Shown here piece after piece: positions 38,425 to 45,068 of a stretch of DNA of 47,786 nt (position 1 is the stretch's first letter; each line of letters starts with the position of its first letter). The translations under genes and the position numbers were made by a program. The DNA is from a virus: positions 1-47,786 of IMG/VR virus record IMGVR_UViG_3300032893_000083, one strand, 5' to 3'. The notes under the pieces were generated by a model. That model saw only the letters and a program-made list of their open reading frames with translations, ran no database searches and was not told the DNA's origin.

Positions 38425-38930
38425 AATGGAAAGATACGGTGCGATACGGTCGGTTGAGGTGTGTTCAGGTGAGATCGGATGAGGCCGCCTTGGTTGGGTC
38501 TGTTACGGTCCTCTCAGGTGGGTTGCGGTATGGAAAGGCCGCTTTGGACAGGACGCGCAAGGAGCGTTTAGGTGCGGATTGGTAGCGTTAGGCCGCTTTG
38601 GTTGGGTGTGAAAGATTCGGAATGGACTGCTCCGGTCTGGCCGCTCAGGATAGGACGAGTCAGGACAGGAAATGAAAGTTCTGGTAGGTCTGGCCGATAT
38701 GATCTGGAGCTTCGAGATAGGAACGGTCAGGAATGGCAGCGTATGATCGGTCGCGGTAACGCCGATATGGAGAGGCAGTGTGGGGTTTGTTCGGATGCGA
38801 TTCGGTGAGCAATGGTCGGGCTGCTGAGATGCGATTCGATGGCGTGCGGTCGAATCGGGTCGGGTAAGTTAACGCCGCTCAGGTATGGAAGATCAGGCAT
38901 GTAGCGGTCTGATTAGGTTCGGCAGGTGAT
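38425..38930 (+). repeat. Non-coding period-5 G array 1 (about 500 bp)
   Basis: No plausible gene lies between 38410 and 38947. In the first 170 bases a G recurs every fifth base: of 23 lattice positions from 38428 to 38538, 19 are G, and from 38547 to 38592 another 9 of 10, with many of these followed or preceded by a second G. The three bases between are variable. The rest keeps the same look with shifts of one or two bases. Some units recur (AGGCCGCCTTGGTTGGGT at 38482 and, with one change, at 38590), but there are no exact long repeats, spacers or palindromes. The plus strand is rich in G and poor in C. Confidence 0.8.
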
Positions 38931-38947
38931 AACAAAGGAGATCGAAA

Positions 38948-39424
38948 ATGGACAAGTTGATAATTGTAAAGGAACTGACAAGGATCGAGGATAGCGAAGG
39001 CCGCTTGACGCCCGATGCGGTAGTCAAGGCGGCGCAAAGCCCGAAAAGCCCGCTGCATCGGTTTTTCGAGTGGGACAATACAGAAGCGGCGCGGAAGTAC
39101 CGCATTGAACAGGCGCGCGAGCTAATCCGCGAAGTGCGAATCGAAATGACCGTCCACGAAAAGACGATCCAGACGGTCGCCTACGTCCGCGATCCTTCCG
39201 CGCCGCCAAACCGACAAGGTTATCGTAGCGTTGTGAAGTTGGCCGATGAACGGACCGAGGCGTGGACGGCAGTAGAAGCCGAATTTCAACGGGCGTTAGG
39301 GGCATTGCGGCGGGCGCGCGACATTGCCACGGCACTAGACTTTGCTGACGAAATCGACCGCCTGCTGACCGATTTGACTAATCTCAGCGGGACACTTGGC
39401 GAGAAAGTAAAACTCGCCGCTTAA
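38948..39424 (+). CDS. Conserved-looking phage protein between the two arrays
   Basis: 158 residues with AAAGGAGATCGAAA before the ATG. GRLTPDAVVKAAQSPKSPLH, then RFFEWDNTEAARKYRIEQAR is a pattern (L-T-P-x-A-V-V-x-A-A...S-P-L-H-x-x-F-E-W-D) that I have seen in phage proteins of unknown function. The middle is beta-type (MTVHEKTIQTVAYVRD), and the C-terminal part is helical (FQRALGALRRARDIATAL). It is flanked on both sides by the G-lattice DNA, so it may be a partner of the RAMP-like protein or the array RNA. No enzymatic residue is evident. Confidence 0.7.
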   Translation: MDKLIIVKELTRIEDSEGRLTPDAVVKAAQSPKSPLHRFFEWDNTEAARKYRIEQARELIREVRIEMTVHEKTIQTVAYVRDPSAPPNRQGYRSVVKLADERTEAWTAVEAEFQRALGALRRARDIATALDFADEIDRLLTDLTNLSGTLGEKVKLAA

Positions 39425-39440
39425 GATTGCCATTATGCAA

Positions 39441-39600
39441 TCTGGTCAGATTTGGGCCGTCAGATTAGGCAAGAATTGGAGCGGTCGGGCCGCTATGGAG
39501 TGGTATCGTGGCATAAGTTCTGGCGGGGCGTCATAAGGCCGCTGAGATGACGACAGGATGGGCGAGTTTTGGAATAGTGCGGAAAGGTAAGGACAGAAAG
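39441..39600 (+). repeat. Non-coding period-5 G array 2 (about 160 bp)
   Basis: Between two genes on the plus strand. G occupies 444, 449, 454 and 459 (added to 39000), then after a one-base shift 463, 468, 473, 478, 483, 488, 498, 503 and 508, that is 13 of 14 lattice points. The same C-poor, GG-rich style continues to the ribosome site of the next gene at 39599. Confidence 0.75.
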
Positions 39601-39611
39601 GAGAATTGACC

Positions 39612-39851
39612 ATGGTAACTGAAAGCAGGATACCGCCTGCGCCGGACCTCGGAGCGGAGTTTCGGGCGAAGGGCAACAAGGACCACGCCATCGGCAAAGC
39701 CCGCTGCGACCTGAACGTGCTGATTGGCGAGTTGGACATGGCGGCAACCGATATGATCTGGGGTGACACCCCCAAGCGGCCCATTGCCGACATCAAGGCG
39801 GATTGCGACCGGGCGTATGCGGCGTTTATGGAAACGGTCACGCGGGCGTGA
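39612..39851 (+). CDS. Small hypothetical protein
   Basis: 79 residues from the ATG at 39612 with AGGAG 8 bases upstream. Helical (KARCDLNVLIGELDMAATDM, then ADIKADCDRAYAAFMETVTR). It ends V-T-R-A-stop, written by copy 10 of the 14-bp motif. It lies directly after array 2 and may belong to the same transcript. No family is recognised. Confidence 0.65.
   Translation: MVTESRIPPAPDLGAEFRAKGNKDHAIGKARCDLNVLIGELDMAATDMIWGDTPKRPIADIKADCDRAYAAFMETVTRA
39838..39851 (+). repeat. Dispersed 14-bp motif, copy 10
   Basis: TCACGCGGGCGTGA, perfect six-base arms; its TGA is the stop codon of the gene, and the next ATG is 5 bases further on. Confidence 0.72.
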
Positions 39852-39855
39852 GACC

Positions 39856-40182
39856 ATGACCCAACTATCCCTACTCGACCGTCCCGCGCCGTCGCGCCCC
39901 CTTCACGCGCTAGCCGACCCGCCCACGTCGCGGCTGGCGGCAAAGGCGCTGGTAGCCTCTGGCGCTTGGGGCAAGCAGGCGCAAGCGGTTCTAGACCTCG
40001 TGCGGGAGCATCCGGGACTTACGGCAGGGGAGTTGGCGCTGGCGAGCGGCGGGCGTTTCGACCGCTATCAGGTGGCGCGTCGGCTGAGCGACCTGCTGGC
40101 GAAGGGAGAGGTGGAACAAGTAGGAACGCGCGCCTGCACGATCAGCGGAAAAGTGTGTGTGACATGGATAACGTGGAAATAG
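39856..40182 (+). CDS. Winged-helix protein
   Basis: 108 residues from the ATG at 39856. QAVLDLVREHPGLTAGELAL, then FDRYQVARRLSDLLAKGEVE and a beta wing (GTRACTISGKVCVTW) form the standard winged-helix pattern known from many phage proteins. It probably binds DNA as a regulator. It overlaps the next gene by 19 bases. Confidence 0.72.
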   Translation: MTQLSLLDRPAPSRPLHALADPPTSRLAAKALVASGAWGKQAQAVLDLVREHPGLTAGELALASGGRFDRYQVARRLSDLLAKGEVEQVGTRACTISGKVCVTWITWK

Positions 40183-40364
40183 AGAAGTTAATCCAAGAGC
40201 GGGATGAGGCTCGGATAGCCGCAAAATTGGCATGGATGAAATGGATGGACGCTGACGTTGCGAAAAAACAAGCTGAAATCGAGATGGAGGCCGCTGAGAC
40301 TAAAGCCACATATCTTTCGACTTGCGTAAAACGAGCCCGTCGTGAAGCAAAGGAACAGCCATGA
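40164..40364 (+). CDS. Small coiled-coil protein
   Basis: 66 residues from the ATG at 40164: helix (EIEKLIQERDEARIAAKLAW), Met/Trp-rich middle, then KKQAEIEMEAAETKATYLST. Ends with ATGA overlap. Confidence 0.57.
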   Translation: MDNVEIEKLIQERDEARIAAKLAWMKWMDADVAKKQAEIEMEAAETKATYLSTCVKRARREAKEQP

Positions 40365-40552
40365 ACGGACAACCCATGCCACGCCGTCCACAACCGCCCC
40401 GCGACGCCGAAGAAGCCGCTGCCCGCGAGGTGCCACATCGCTGCTCGTGCGGCTTCCGCTTCACGGCACCCCCAGCGCGGCAATGGGACGTGGATGACAT
40501 AGACGACCCGCCCATCTGTCTAAGGTGCGGAGATTACGCGGAGGAAGAATAA
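40361..40552 (+). CDS. Small zinc-ribbon protein
   Basis: 63 residues. HRCSCGFRF (26-34) and ICLRCGDYAEE (52-62) give two CxC/CxxC pairs, a zinc ribbon, after a Pro/Arg-rich start. Acidic C-terminus. TAATG overlap with the cupin gene. Confidence 0.62.
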   Translation: MNGQPMPRRPQPPRDAEEAAAREVPHRCSCGFRFTAPPARQWDVDDIDDPPICLRCGDYAEEE

Positions 40553-41043
40553 TGCAAACCGAACATAGCGGAAAAGTGGGGAGAATGCTGACTTGGCTAT
40601 TTGGGACGCCCGAAGAAATTAACGGACACGAACGATGCCCTACTTATCTCTATCGATGGCGTGTGTGGGGAGGTTCGACTCGATACGGGCACAAGACAGG
40701 GCGTGCTATTTACATTCATCATTTTGTTGGTGAAGATTGGTCACGGGATATGCATGATCATCCCAAACGATTTATCTCCATCGGACTGGCTGGAAGCTAT
40801 ATCGAAGAAACGCCTCAAGGTGTCCATCGATTTCGCGCTCCTTGGATTCGGACCTTTCCCGCAACACATATCCATCGAATCCGAACGCCATTAATCAATG
40901 GTAAGCGTAGCTGCTGGACGCTGCTTATCGTACTAAAAGTTCAACGGGATTGGGGCTTTTGGCATGAAGGACAATGGATACCGTGGCTGGAATATGTGAA
41001 CGGAAAAGACGGACTTGCAGACAGGCAAAAGGCATGCGTGTGA
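40552..41043 (+). CDS. Cupin-fold phage protein
   Basis: 163 residues. SRDMHDHPKRFISIGLAGSY (64-83), Glu85-Glu86 and HIHRI (106-110) match the two-motif cupin metal site (H-x-H...E...H), followed by CWTLLIVL and RDWGFW, an arrangement I know from phage and bacterial cupins. Function may be sugar or nucleotide modification, but no substrate can be read from the sequence. Coupled to the upstream gene by TAATG. Confidence 0.78.
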   Translation: MQTEHSGKVGRMLTWLFGTPEEINGHERCPTYLYRWRVWGGSTRYGHKTGRAIYIHHFVGEDWSRDMHDHPKRFISIGLAGSYIEETPQGVHRFRAPWIRTFPATHIHRIRTPLINGKRSCWTLLIVLKVQRDWGFWHEGQWIPWLEYVNGKDGLADRQKACV

Positions 41044-41080
41044 CGTGCCCCGCCTGCGGGGACCCAGCGGAGGTGCAACC

Positions 41081-41239
41081 ATGAAGAAGCCCAAGCTTTC
41101 TAAAGAAGCTCGCACTGCACGTCGGTTCGCGGAGATTAGACGAATCATTAGAACCGTGATCGCGGCGGGTGATGATCATTGGCCTGCTCGTTGCGGCTGC
41201 TCCGAGCATAAAATCCTTCGGTTGGCCGGTGGAAAGTGA
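41081..41239 (+). CDS. Small basic protein
   Basis: 52 residues from the ATG at 41081 (GGAGGT 6 bases upstream). Basic helix (KLSKEARTARRFAEIRRIIR), later a C-G-C-S segment. It overlaps a possible 36-residue frame. No family is recognised. Confidence 0.57.
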   Translation: MKKPKLSKEARTARRFAEIRRIIRTVIAAGDDHWPARCGCSEHKILRLAGGK

Positions 41240-41282
41240 CTGCGCTATCAAGCTGATCGAGCAAGGGAAGGTGACGGAATGA
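41172..41282 (+). CDS. Possible 36-residue exported peptide
   Basis: ATG at 41172, MIIGLLVAAAPSIKSFGW, then a polar end. The start is signal-like. It overlaps the previous gene by 68 bases and has no strong ribosome site. Confidence 0.28.
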   Translation: MIIGLLVAAAPSIKSFGWPVESDCAIKLIEQGKVTE

Positions 41283-41287
41283 GCGCG

Positions 41288-41316
41288 TTGGCGACCGCCA
41301 TGCCCAGTGGTACAAT
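41288..41316 (+). promoter_or_regulatory. Promoter candidate before the holin-like gene
   Basis: TTGGCG (41288-41293), 17 bases, TACAAT (41311-41316; 5 of 6). It lies 18 bases before the ATG at 41335, next to GGAGGAG. Confidence 0.5.
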
Positions 41317-41334
41317 CGCCCCGGAGGAGAAAGC

Positions 41335-41553
41335 ATGAACTGGAACGTATTGAAACAGATCGGCGCGACGATAGCGGCCTTTGTCGGCGGCTACGCGGTC
41401 GTAATGATTAGCTCCGGGCACGATGCGTCTATCGCGTTCTCGTGGTCGGCGCTGCTTTCAGGGCTTACCGCCAGCGGTTTCTACCATGCTGGGTTGGCCC
41501 AACAGAATCCGTGGGGCGCTGACGATCCGACAATCAAGCCGTTAAAACCATAG
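41335..41553 (+). CDS. Small membrane protein, holin candidate
   Basis: 72 residues from the ATG at 41335 with GGAGGAGAAAGC upstream. Two membrane segments (about 8-28, IGATIAAFVGGYAVVMI; about 34-50, AFSWSALLSGLTASGFY) and a short polar Pro/Lys C-terminus. Size and topology suit a small holin. It has its own promoter candidate. No endolysin is found nearby in the window, so the call remains tentative. Confidence 0.5.
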   Translation: MNWNVLKQIGATIAAFVGGYAVVMISSGHDASIAFSWSALLSGLTASGFYHAGLAQQNPWGADDPTIKPLKP

Positions 41554-41565
41554 GGGCAGATTAAG

Positions 41566-41772
41566 ATGAAAAAAGAACGTCCATTAGTTGAAGTAGCACG
41601 ACAAGCAAAGGCGCATCCCGGTACTACGAGTGCGAAAGATATCCGACGGCTATCAGCTTTCATTATGGTGCAGGCTTATGGCAGCAAAAAGGCGCTGACG
41701 ATGTTTCCGAAGCCCAAAGCGGCGCGGGATGCCATCCTTGGGGAAATCGCACGTCGGAAACAGGCAGCCTAA
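41566..41772 (+). CDS. Small basic protein
   Basis: 68 residues (PLVEVARQAKAHPGTTSAKD), basic and helical. Its stop TAA is the first part of copy 11 of the 14-bp motif. No family is recognised. Confidence 0.6.
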   Translation: MKKERPLVEVARQAKAHPGTTSAKDIRRLSAFIMVQAYGSKKALTMFPKPKAARDAILGEIARRKQAA

Positions 41773-41783
41773 CGCGGGCGTGA
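41770..41783 (+). repeat. Dispersed 14-bp motif, copy 11
   Basis: TAACGCGGGCGTGA; TAA is the stop of the upstream gene and the last A is the first base of the next ATG. Here the centre is GG with the TAA arm first, unlike the other TAA copies. Confidence 0.65.
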
Positions 41784-41965
41784 TGATGGCGATGACTGGC
41801 GATATTCCACTTTGTCCTTACTGCGGACAACCCGCTTACTACACGGATCAGGGGCCGCATTACTTAATTCATCTTCCCACGATCCCCTTGCCGCCGCTTC
41901 CCCGTCTTATCAACTTCGAGGAAGAGTACGGCGTCGTAGTAGAACTTCAAGAGGATGCGCTTTAA
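41783..41965 (+). CDS. Small zinc-knuckle protein
   Basis: 60 residues from the ATG at 41783 (or 41792). IPLCPYCGQPAYYTDQGPHY has a CxxC with nearby His, then a Pro-rich stretch and an acidic end. No ribosome site except GGGCG. No family is recognised. Confidence 0.55.
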   Translation: MMAMTGDIPLCPYCGQPAYYTDQGPHYLIHLPTIPLPPLPRLINFEEEYGVVVELQEDAL

Positions 41966-41982
41966 CGCGCGGAGCGATAGCA

Positions 41983-42234
41983 ATGGACTTCTTCGGCCTC
42001 GGCAACACCATAGACGAAGCCAAAAAGGCGGCTACCGATATTGTCGAAACGGCAATGGCGACCGTGCGTGGCAACATCGACGAAGCCCTCCCGCAATGGC
42101 TCGGCACAATCACGAACGCGCTGGACGGCTGGACAGTCACCGTGGAGATGCCGCCCATCCAACTGCCGCTCAACGGGACGCCGCCTATCCGGCTGGGGCC
42201 GGTGACGGTGATACTAAGGAAACCCAAGCCATGA
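41983..42234 (+). CDS. Small hypothetical protein
   Basis: 83 residues from the ATG at 41983 (CGGAGCGATAGCA upstream). N-terminal helix (TIDEAKKAATDIVETAMATV) and C-terminal strands (WTVTVEMPPIQLPLNGTPPI). ATGA overlap. No family is recognised. Confidence 0.6.
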   Translation: MDFFGLGNTIDEAKKAATDIVETAMATVRGNIDEALPQWLGTITNALDGWTVTVEMPPIQLPLNGTPPIRLGPVTVILRKPKP

Positions 42235-42356
42235 GCCGCTACTACGACACCCGCGACCCGCGCCGCTTCCCGCTGTGGCCCATGCTAATTCTGCTGGCCG
42301 CGTTCGCGCTGCTTGCGAGCGCTACGTTCGGCCATTGCCAGACGATTGGAGGGTAG
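42231..42356 (+). CDS. 41-residue membrane or exported protein
   Basis: From the ATG at 42231. Polar/Arg-rich N-terminus, then a hydrophobic segment (LWPMLILLAAFALLASATFG) and a short tail with Cys. Could be a small lysis or envelope protein; nothing more specific can be said. Confidence 0.55.
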   Translation: MSRYYDTRDPRRFPLWPMLILLAAFALLASATFGHCQTIGG

Positions 42357-42358
42357 CT

Positions 42359-42580
42359 GTGAGCGCTACGTATTTTTGCGGGATTCCTGAATATGATTTA
42401 ACACCAATCCGCCCCTTAGCTGACATATATGTTCCTTGCAGAAAGTGCGGAAAAGCGTGGGAATTGCACGGTCTAGTTGGCTGTCGATACGAGCCGTCGC
42501 TTCTAAATTGGCAAAAACCTATTCCTTCAAGTTATCGCTCAAAAAAAAACGATCCTGAATTTTTCATTAGGGATTACTAG
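42359..42580 (+). CDS. Small Cys-containing protein
   Basis: 73 residues from a GTG at 42359 (GGAGGG 6 bases upstream). YVPCRKCGKAWELHGLVGCR gives C-x-x-C, then His and Cys, a zinc-knuckle-like arrangement. AT-rich compared with the flanking membrane gene. No family is recognised. Confidence 0.58.
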   Translation: MSATYFCGIPEYDLTPIRPLADIYVPCRKCGKAWELHGLVGCRYEPSLLNWQKPIPSSYRSKKNDPEFFIRDY

Positions 42581-42582
42581 CC

Positions 42583-43140
42583 ATGACCCGCCTTCTCGCC
42601 CTCTGCCTGCTCGCCGCGATGCTGTTCTGCTCGCGCGTGGAGTGGCGCAACGGCCATTTCCAGTGGCAGGCCGTCGGCCCCTACAGCGGCGACGAAAAGG
42701 GCTACGACATCGAAATCCGCTCCCTACTATTTGAGCGCAGCTTAGAGATGGAATCCGCCTACGACCATTACCCCGCGCAACCCGCGCATCAAGTGTTCTG
42801 CGTGAACCGGCTTACCGGGCAGTCCGTCAACTGGTTCGTGGCAACCCCGGCGCAATGCGCTCCTGCTGTGGCGTACCAAGAGGCGTCCCATCCACTGGCG
42901 TTCGCGGCGCTAATGACGGTCATCCTGTGGACGGCGCGGGCGACCCCGGAGACGATGTACCGCGTCATGGCGGATGCAATGGTGGTGATGGCGTGGGCGG
43001 GCGTGATGATCGCGTGGCGGCTGGCGGGCTGGCAAGCGGCGGTGGTTCTGCTGGCGTCGCCATGGTTGGCTTACGAGAAAAGCTTGTTTAGCGAGATACC
43101 AGCGGGTGTGTGCTTGGCGATGGCGTGGTGGGTGAGATGA
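42583..43140 (+). CDS. Membrane protein, N-terminal half of a split multi-pass protein
   Basis: 185 residues. Signal-type start (LLALCLLAAMLFCS), then an outside loop and three hydrophobic segments. It ends LASPWLAYEKSLFSEIPAGV...WWVR. The last part (S-L-F-S-E-I-P-A-G) is the kind of motif found inside multi-pass glycosyltransferase-like membrane proteins, and the missing remainder is at 45065-45643. Very GC-rich, unlike the genes after it. I read it as the first part of a gene interrupted by inserted genes. Confidence 0.62.
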   Translation: MTRLLALCLLAAMLFCSRVEWRNGHFQWQAVGPYSGDEKGYDIEIRSLLFERSLEMESAYDHYPAQPAHQVFCVNRLTGQSVNWFVATPAQCAPAVAYQEASHPLAFAALMTVILWTARATPETMYRVMADAMVVMAWAGVMIAWRLAGWQAAVVLLASPWLAYEKSLFSEIPAGVCLAMAWWVR

Positions 43141-43718
43141 GTCAGTCTAAGTTGTCCCATGCGGAGTTGTGTCTTCGAGCCTTGCGATGGCTTCGAGGTA
43201 CGCGCCGATGTCATCCTGTTTTTGGCGACGTGGCCTCATGCGAGGAAATCCCCGACGCCATCGGTTGGACGAGTTGTTTTCGATGGCGTGGCAGCACAGT
43301 AGTCGAATGTAAAACGAGTGTGTCAGATTTCTATGCCGACAAGATGAAGGTGGTTGGTTTTGAACATCCGACTGACGGCGATTATCAATTACGCGGGAGA
43401 CTCGGAAGGCGTACCGCGCGAGAGCTGGGCTACAGAGAAATAACGCTGCCACGAATGGGCGATTTCCGCTTTTACATGAGCGAACCAGGCGTATTGACGC
43501 CGAAATTGATAGAAAACCATGCGCCCGATCACGGATTGCTGCACGTTGTGGGACGCAAAATCCTGATAGTCCGCGAGGCAATAAGACGAGAAATAGTGGA
43601 CCATCAAACCGAGGTGCGTTATCTACGTTTTGCCATTGTCAATAATAAAAAACCTTACGAATTACCAAAAGGGGCGGACATGAACGCAAATCTATTAGCG
43701 ATAAGCGGCGCAGTATGA
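43137..43718 (+). CDS. PD-(D/E)XK nuclease-like protein
   Basis: 193 residues from the ATG at 43137 (ATGA overlap). EEIPDAIGW (36-44, Asp40), STVVECKTSVSDFYADK (53-69, Glu57-Cys-Lys59, Asp64) form a PD-(D/E)XK core, and MGDFRFYMSEPGVLTPKLIE, then HGLLHV follows the pattern of a phage and bacterial family of E-C-K-x-S-x-x-D-F nuclease-like proteins. It may cut host or rival DNA or repair DNA. First gene of a set inserted in the membrane-protein gene. Confidence 0.75.
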   Translation: MSQSKLSHAELCLRALRWLRGTRRCHPVFGDVASCEEIPDAIGWTSCFRWRGSTVVECKTSVSDFYADKMKVVGFEHPTDGDYQLRGRLGRRTARELGYREITLPRMGDFRFYMSEPGVLTPKLIENHAPDHGLLHVVGRKILIVREAIRREIVDHQTEVRYLRFAIVNNKKPYELPKGADMNANLLAISGAV

Positions 43719-44320
43719 GAGTCTTGGTTGGCTGTGAATGTAGCGGGCGCGTCAGGGATGCCTTCCTACGGCGCGGACACGATGCGGTTTCTTGCGATTT
43801 GGAGCCTAGTGAAGTTCCAGGGCCGCATATCCAAGACGACGTGCGGAATCACTTGGACGAGGGATGGGATATGGGGATTTTCTTTCCGCCGTGTACGCAT
43901 CTTTGTGTGAGCGGTGCGCGTTGGTTCAAACGAAAGCGATCGTCGGTCGATGATGCGGTGCAATTTGTCTTGACGTTGATGGATGCTCCTATTCGGCGTT
44001 GGGCGATAGAGAACCCGGTTGGTATCTTATCGAGCCGGATACGTCGCCCCGATCAGATTATCCAGCCCTATGAATTTGGCGATCCGGCAAAAAAGACAAC
44101 GTGCTTGTGGATGAAAGGGTTGCCTGGCTTGTTTCCAACCAACGTGGTCAAACCGAAGTACGTTCAAAGTGCCAGCGGGCGAATATGGTCAGAATGGTTC
44201 CTGCGGACATCCTCTTTGCCTATCAAGATACGGAGCCGCGAACGCTCACGGACTTTTCCTGGCATTGCAGAGGCTATGGCCGAACAATGGGGCATTCTAG
44301 GGGAATCGAGGGCAGCATGA
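43715..44320 (+). CDS. DNA cytosine methyltransferase-like protein
   Basis: 201 residues from the ATG at 43715. MRVLVGCECSGRVRDAFLRR (SAM-type loop), SCDLEPS (26-32), FFPPCTHLCVSG (56-67, with the P-P-C core that stands where C5-methyltransferases have P-C-Q), AIENPVG (97-103, E-N-P-V) and RIRRPDQIIQPYEFG. This belongs to a phage family usually annotated as cytosine methyltransferase. It may modify phage DNA against restriction; activity is unproven. It overlaps both neighbours. Confidence 0.8.
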   Translation: MRVLVGCECSGRVRDAFLRRGHDAVSCDLEPSEVPGPHIQDDVRNHLDEGWDMGIFFPPCTHLCVSGARWFKRKRSSVDDAVQFVLTLMDAPIRRWAIENPVGILSSRIRRPDQIIQPYEFGDPAKKTTCLWMKGLPGLFPTNVVKPKYVQSASGRIWSEWFLRTSSLPIKIRSRERSRTFPGIAEAMAEQWGILGESRAA

Positions 44321-44364
44321 ACCGCCCCAAGCTCGCCGCCTTTTTCAAGGAGATTTGCAAATGA
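44317..44364 (+). pseudogene. 15-codon remnant of the membrane protein's second part
   Basis: ATG at 44317; MNRPKLAAFFKEICK then stop. The first 30 bases match the start of the gene at 45065 in 28 of 30 positions, and the frame then breaks off into the ribosome site (AAGGAG) of the next gene. It is a duplicated start left behind by an insertion. Confidence 0.65.
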
Positions 44365-44684
44365 AAACTGTACTGTTTTTGCTCGCGTTGACCTGTTTTG
44401 GCTGTTCGGCGCTTGGTTGTCTGAATGGCCCATGCAGCTTGCTGCCCGAAGCAAAGTCCGCCATAGCGGTTATACCGCCCGAAAATCTGGCCTGTTCCGA
44501 AGCAGGCATGAAAGGGCTAATCTCGGAAGATCAGATTTGCACTATCACAACCAGAACGGGCGAGATCGAGGATTCTTGGTGTGGCCGAGAGAATCTTGAT
44601 TGCGATGACCAGACGGCGCAGTTACATACGCTGGTCAAATGCCCCTACAGCCACGAAGGGACGAACGATCTGTATTGTCCGTGA
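44361..44684 (+). CDS. Exported Cys-rich protein
   Basis: 107 residues from the ATG at 44361 (ATGA overlap, AAGGAG upstream). Signal peptide (KTVLFLLALTCFGCSALG), then about eleven Cys over the mature part (CTITTRTGEIEDSWC, LDCDD, VKCPY, YC), suggesting disulfides in the periplasm or outside. C-F-G-C could be a lipobox, though an unusual one. No family is recognised. Confidence 0.6.
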   Translation: MKTVLFLLALTCFGCSALGCLNGPCSLLPEAKSAIAVIPPENLACSEAGMKGLISEDQICTITTRTGEIEDSWCGRENLDCDDQTAQLHTLVKCPYSHEGTNDLYCP

Positions 44685-44687
44685 GTG

Positions 44688-45068
44688 ATGGGTGAGATGA
44701 ACCGCGCAAATTATTTATCCGTGCCCGAAGCCTTCAATCTGCGGAACGTGATCGACATCGTGAACCGTTCTTTCGGGATGTGCTATCTCGTCGGTTCTTG
44801 TCTAACTAAGCGCGATTATCGCGACGTGGATATTCGCTGCATCATGGATGACGAAGATTTTAATCGCCGTTTTCCGGGCGTGGCGGAAGAACCGATGTAC
44901 GATGCGGAGTGGTCACTGATATGCGCGGCGGTTTCCGAATGGCTGGCGAAGCGAACAGGGCTGCCGATAGATTTTCAGATTCAGCGAATGTCTTACGCGA
45001 ACAAACTGTTCGGGCAACCAGAGCATCAACGGCAGGCTATTTTCACTATTGAGAGGTCGTCGCCATGA
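44688..45068 (+). CDS. Nucleotidyltransferase-like protein
   Basis: 126 residues from the ATG at 44688 (or 44697). YLVGSCLTKRDYRDVDIRCI (33-52) has the G-S...D-V-D core of minimal nucleotidyltransferases (Gly36-Ser37, Asp46, Asp48), and GLPIDFQIQ may supply the third Asp. Such phage proteins may be antitoxin-like or modify RNA; the substrate is unknown. ATGA overlap with the membrane gene. Part of the inserted set. Confidence 0.7.
   Translation: MGEMNRANYLSVPEAFNLRNVIDIVNRSFGMCYLVGSCLTKRDYRDVDIRCIMDDEDFNRRFPGVAEEPMYDAEWSLICAAVSEWLAKRTGLPIDFQIQRMSYANKLFGQPEHQRQAIFTIERSSP

Noticed and set aside
38572-38808. Open frame of 78 codons inside array 1
   Set aside because: Trp/Gly/Arg-rich product that mirrors the GG lattice, no ribosome site, and overlapping a signal with a period of 5 rather than 3.
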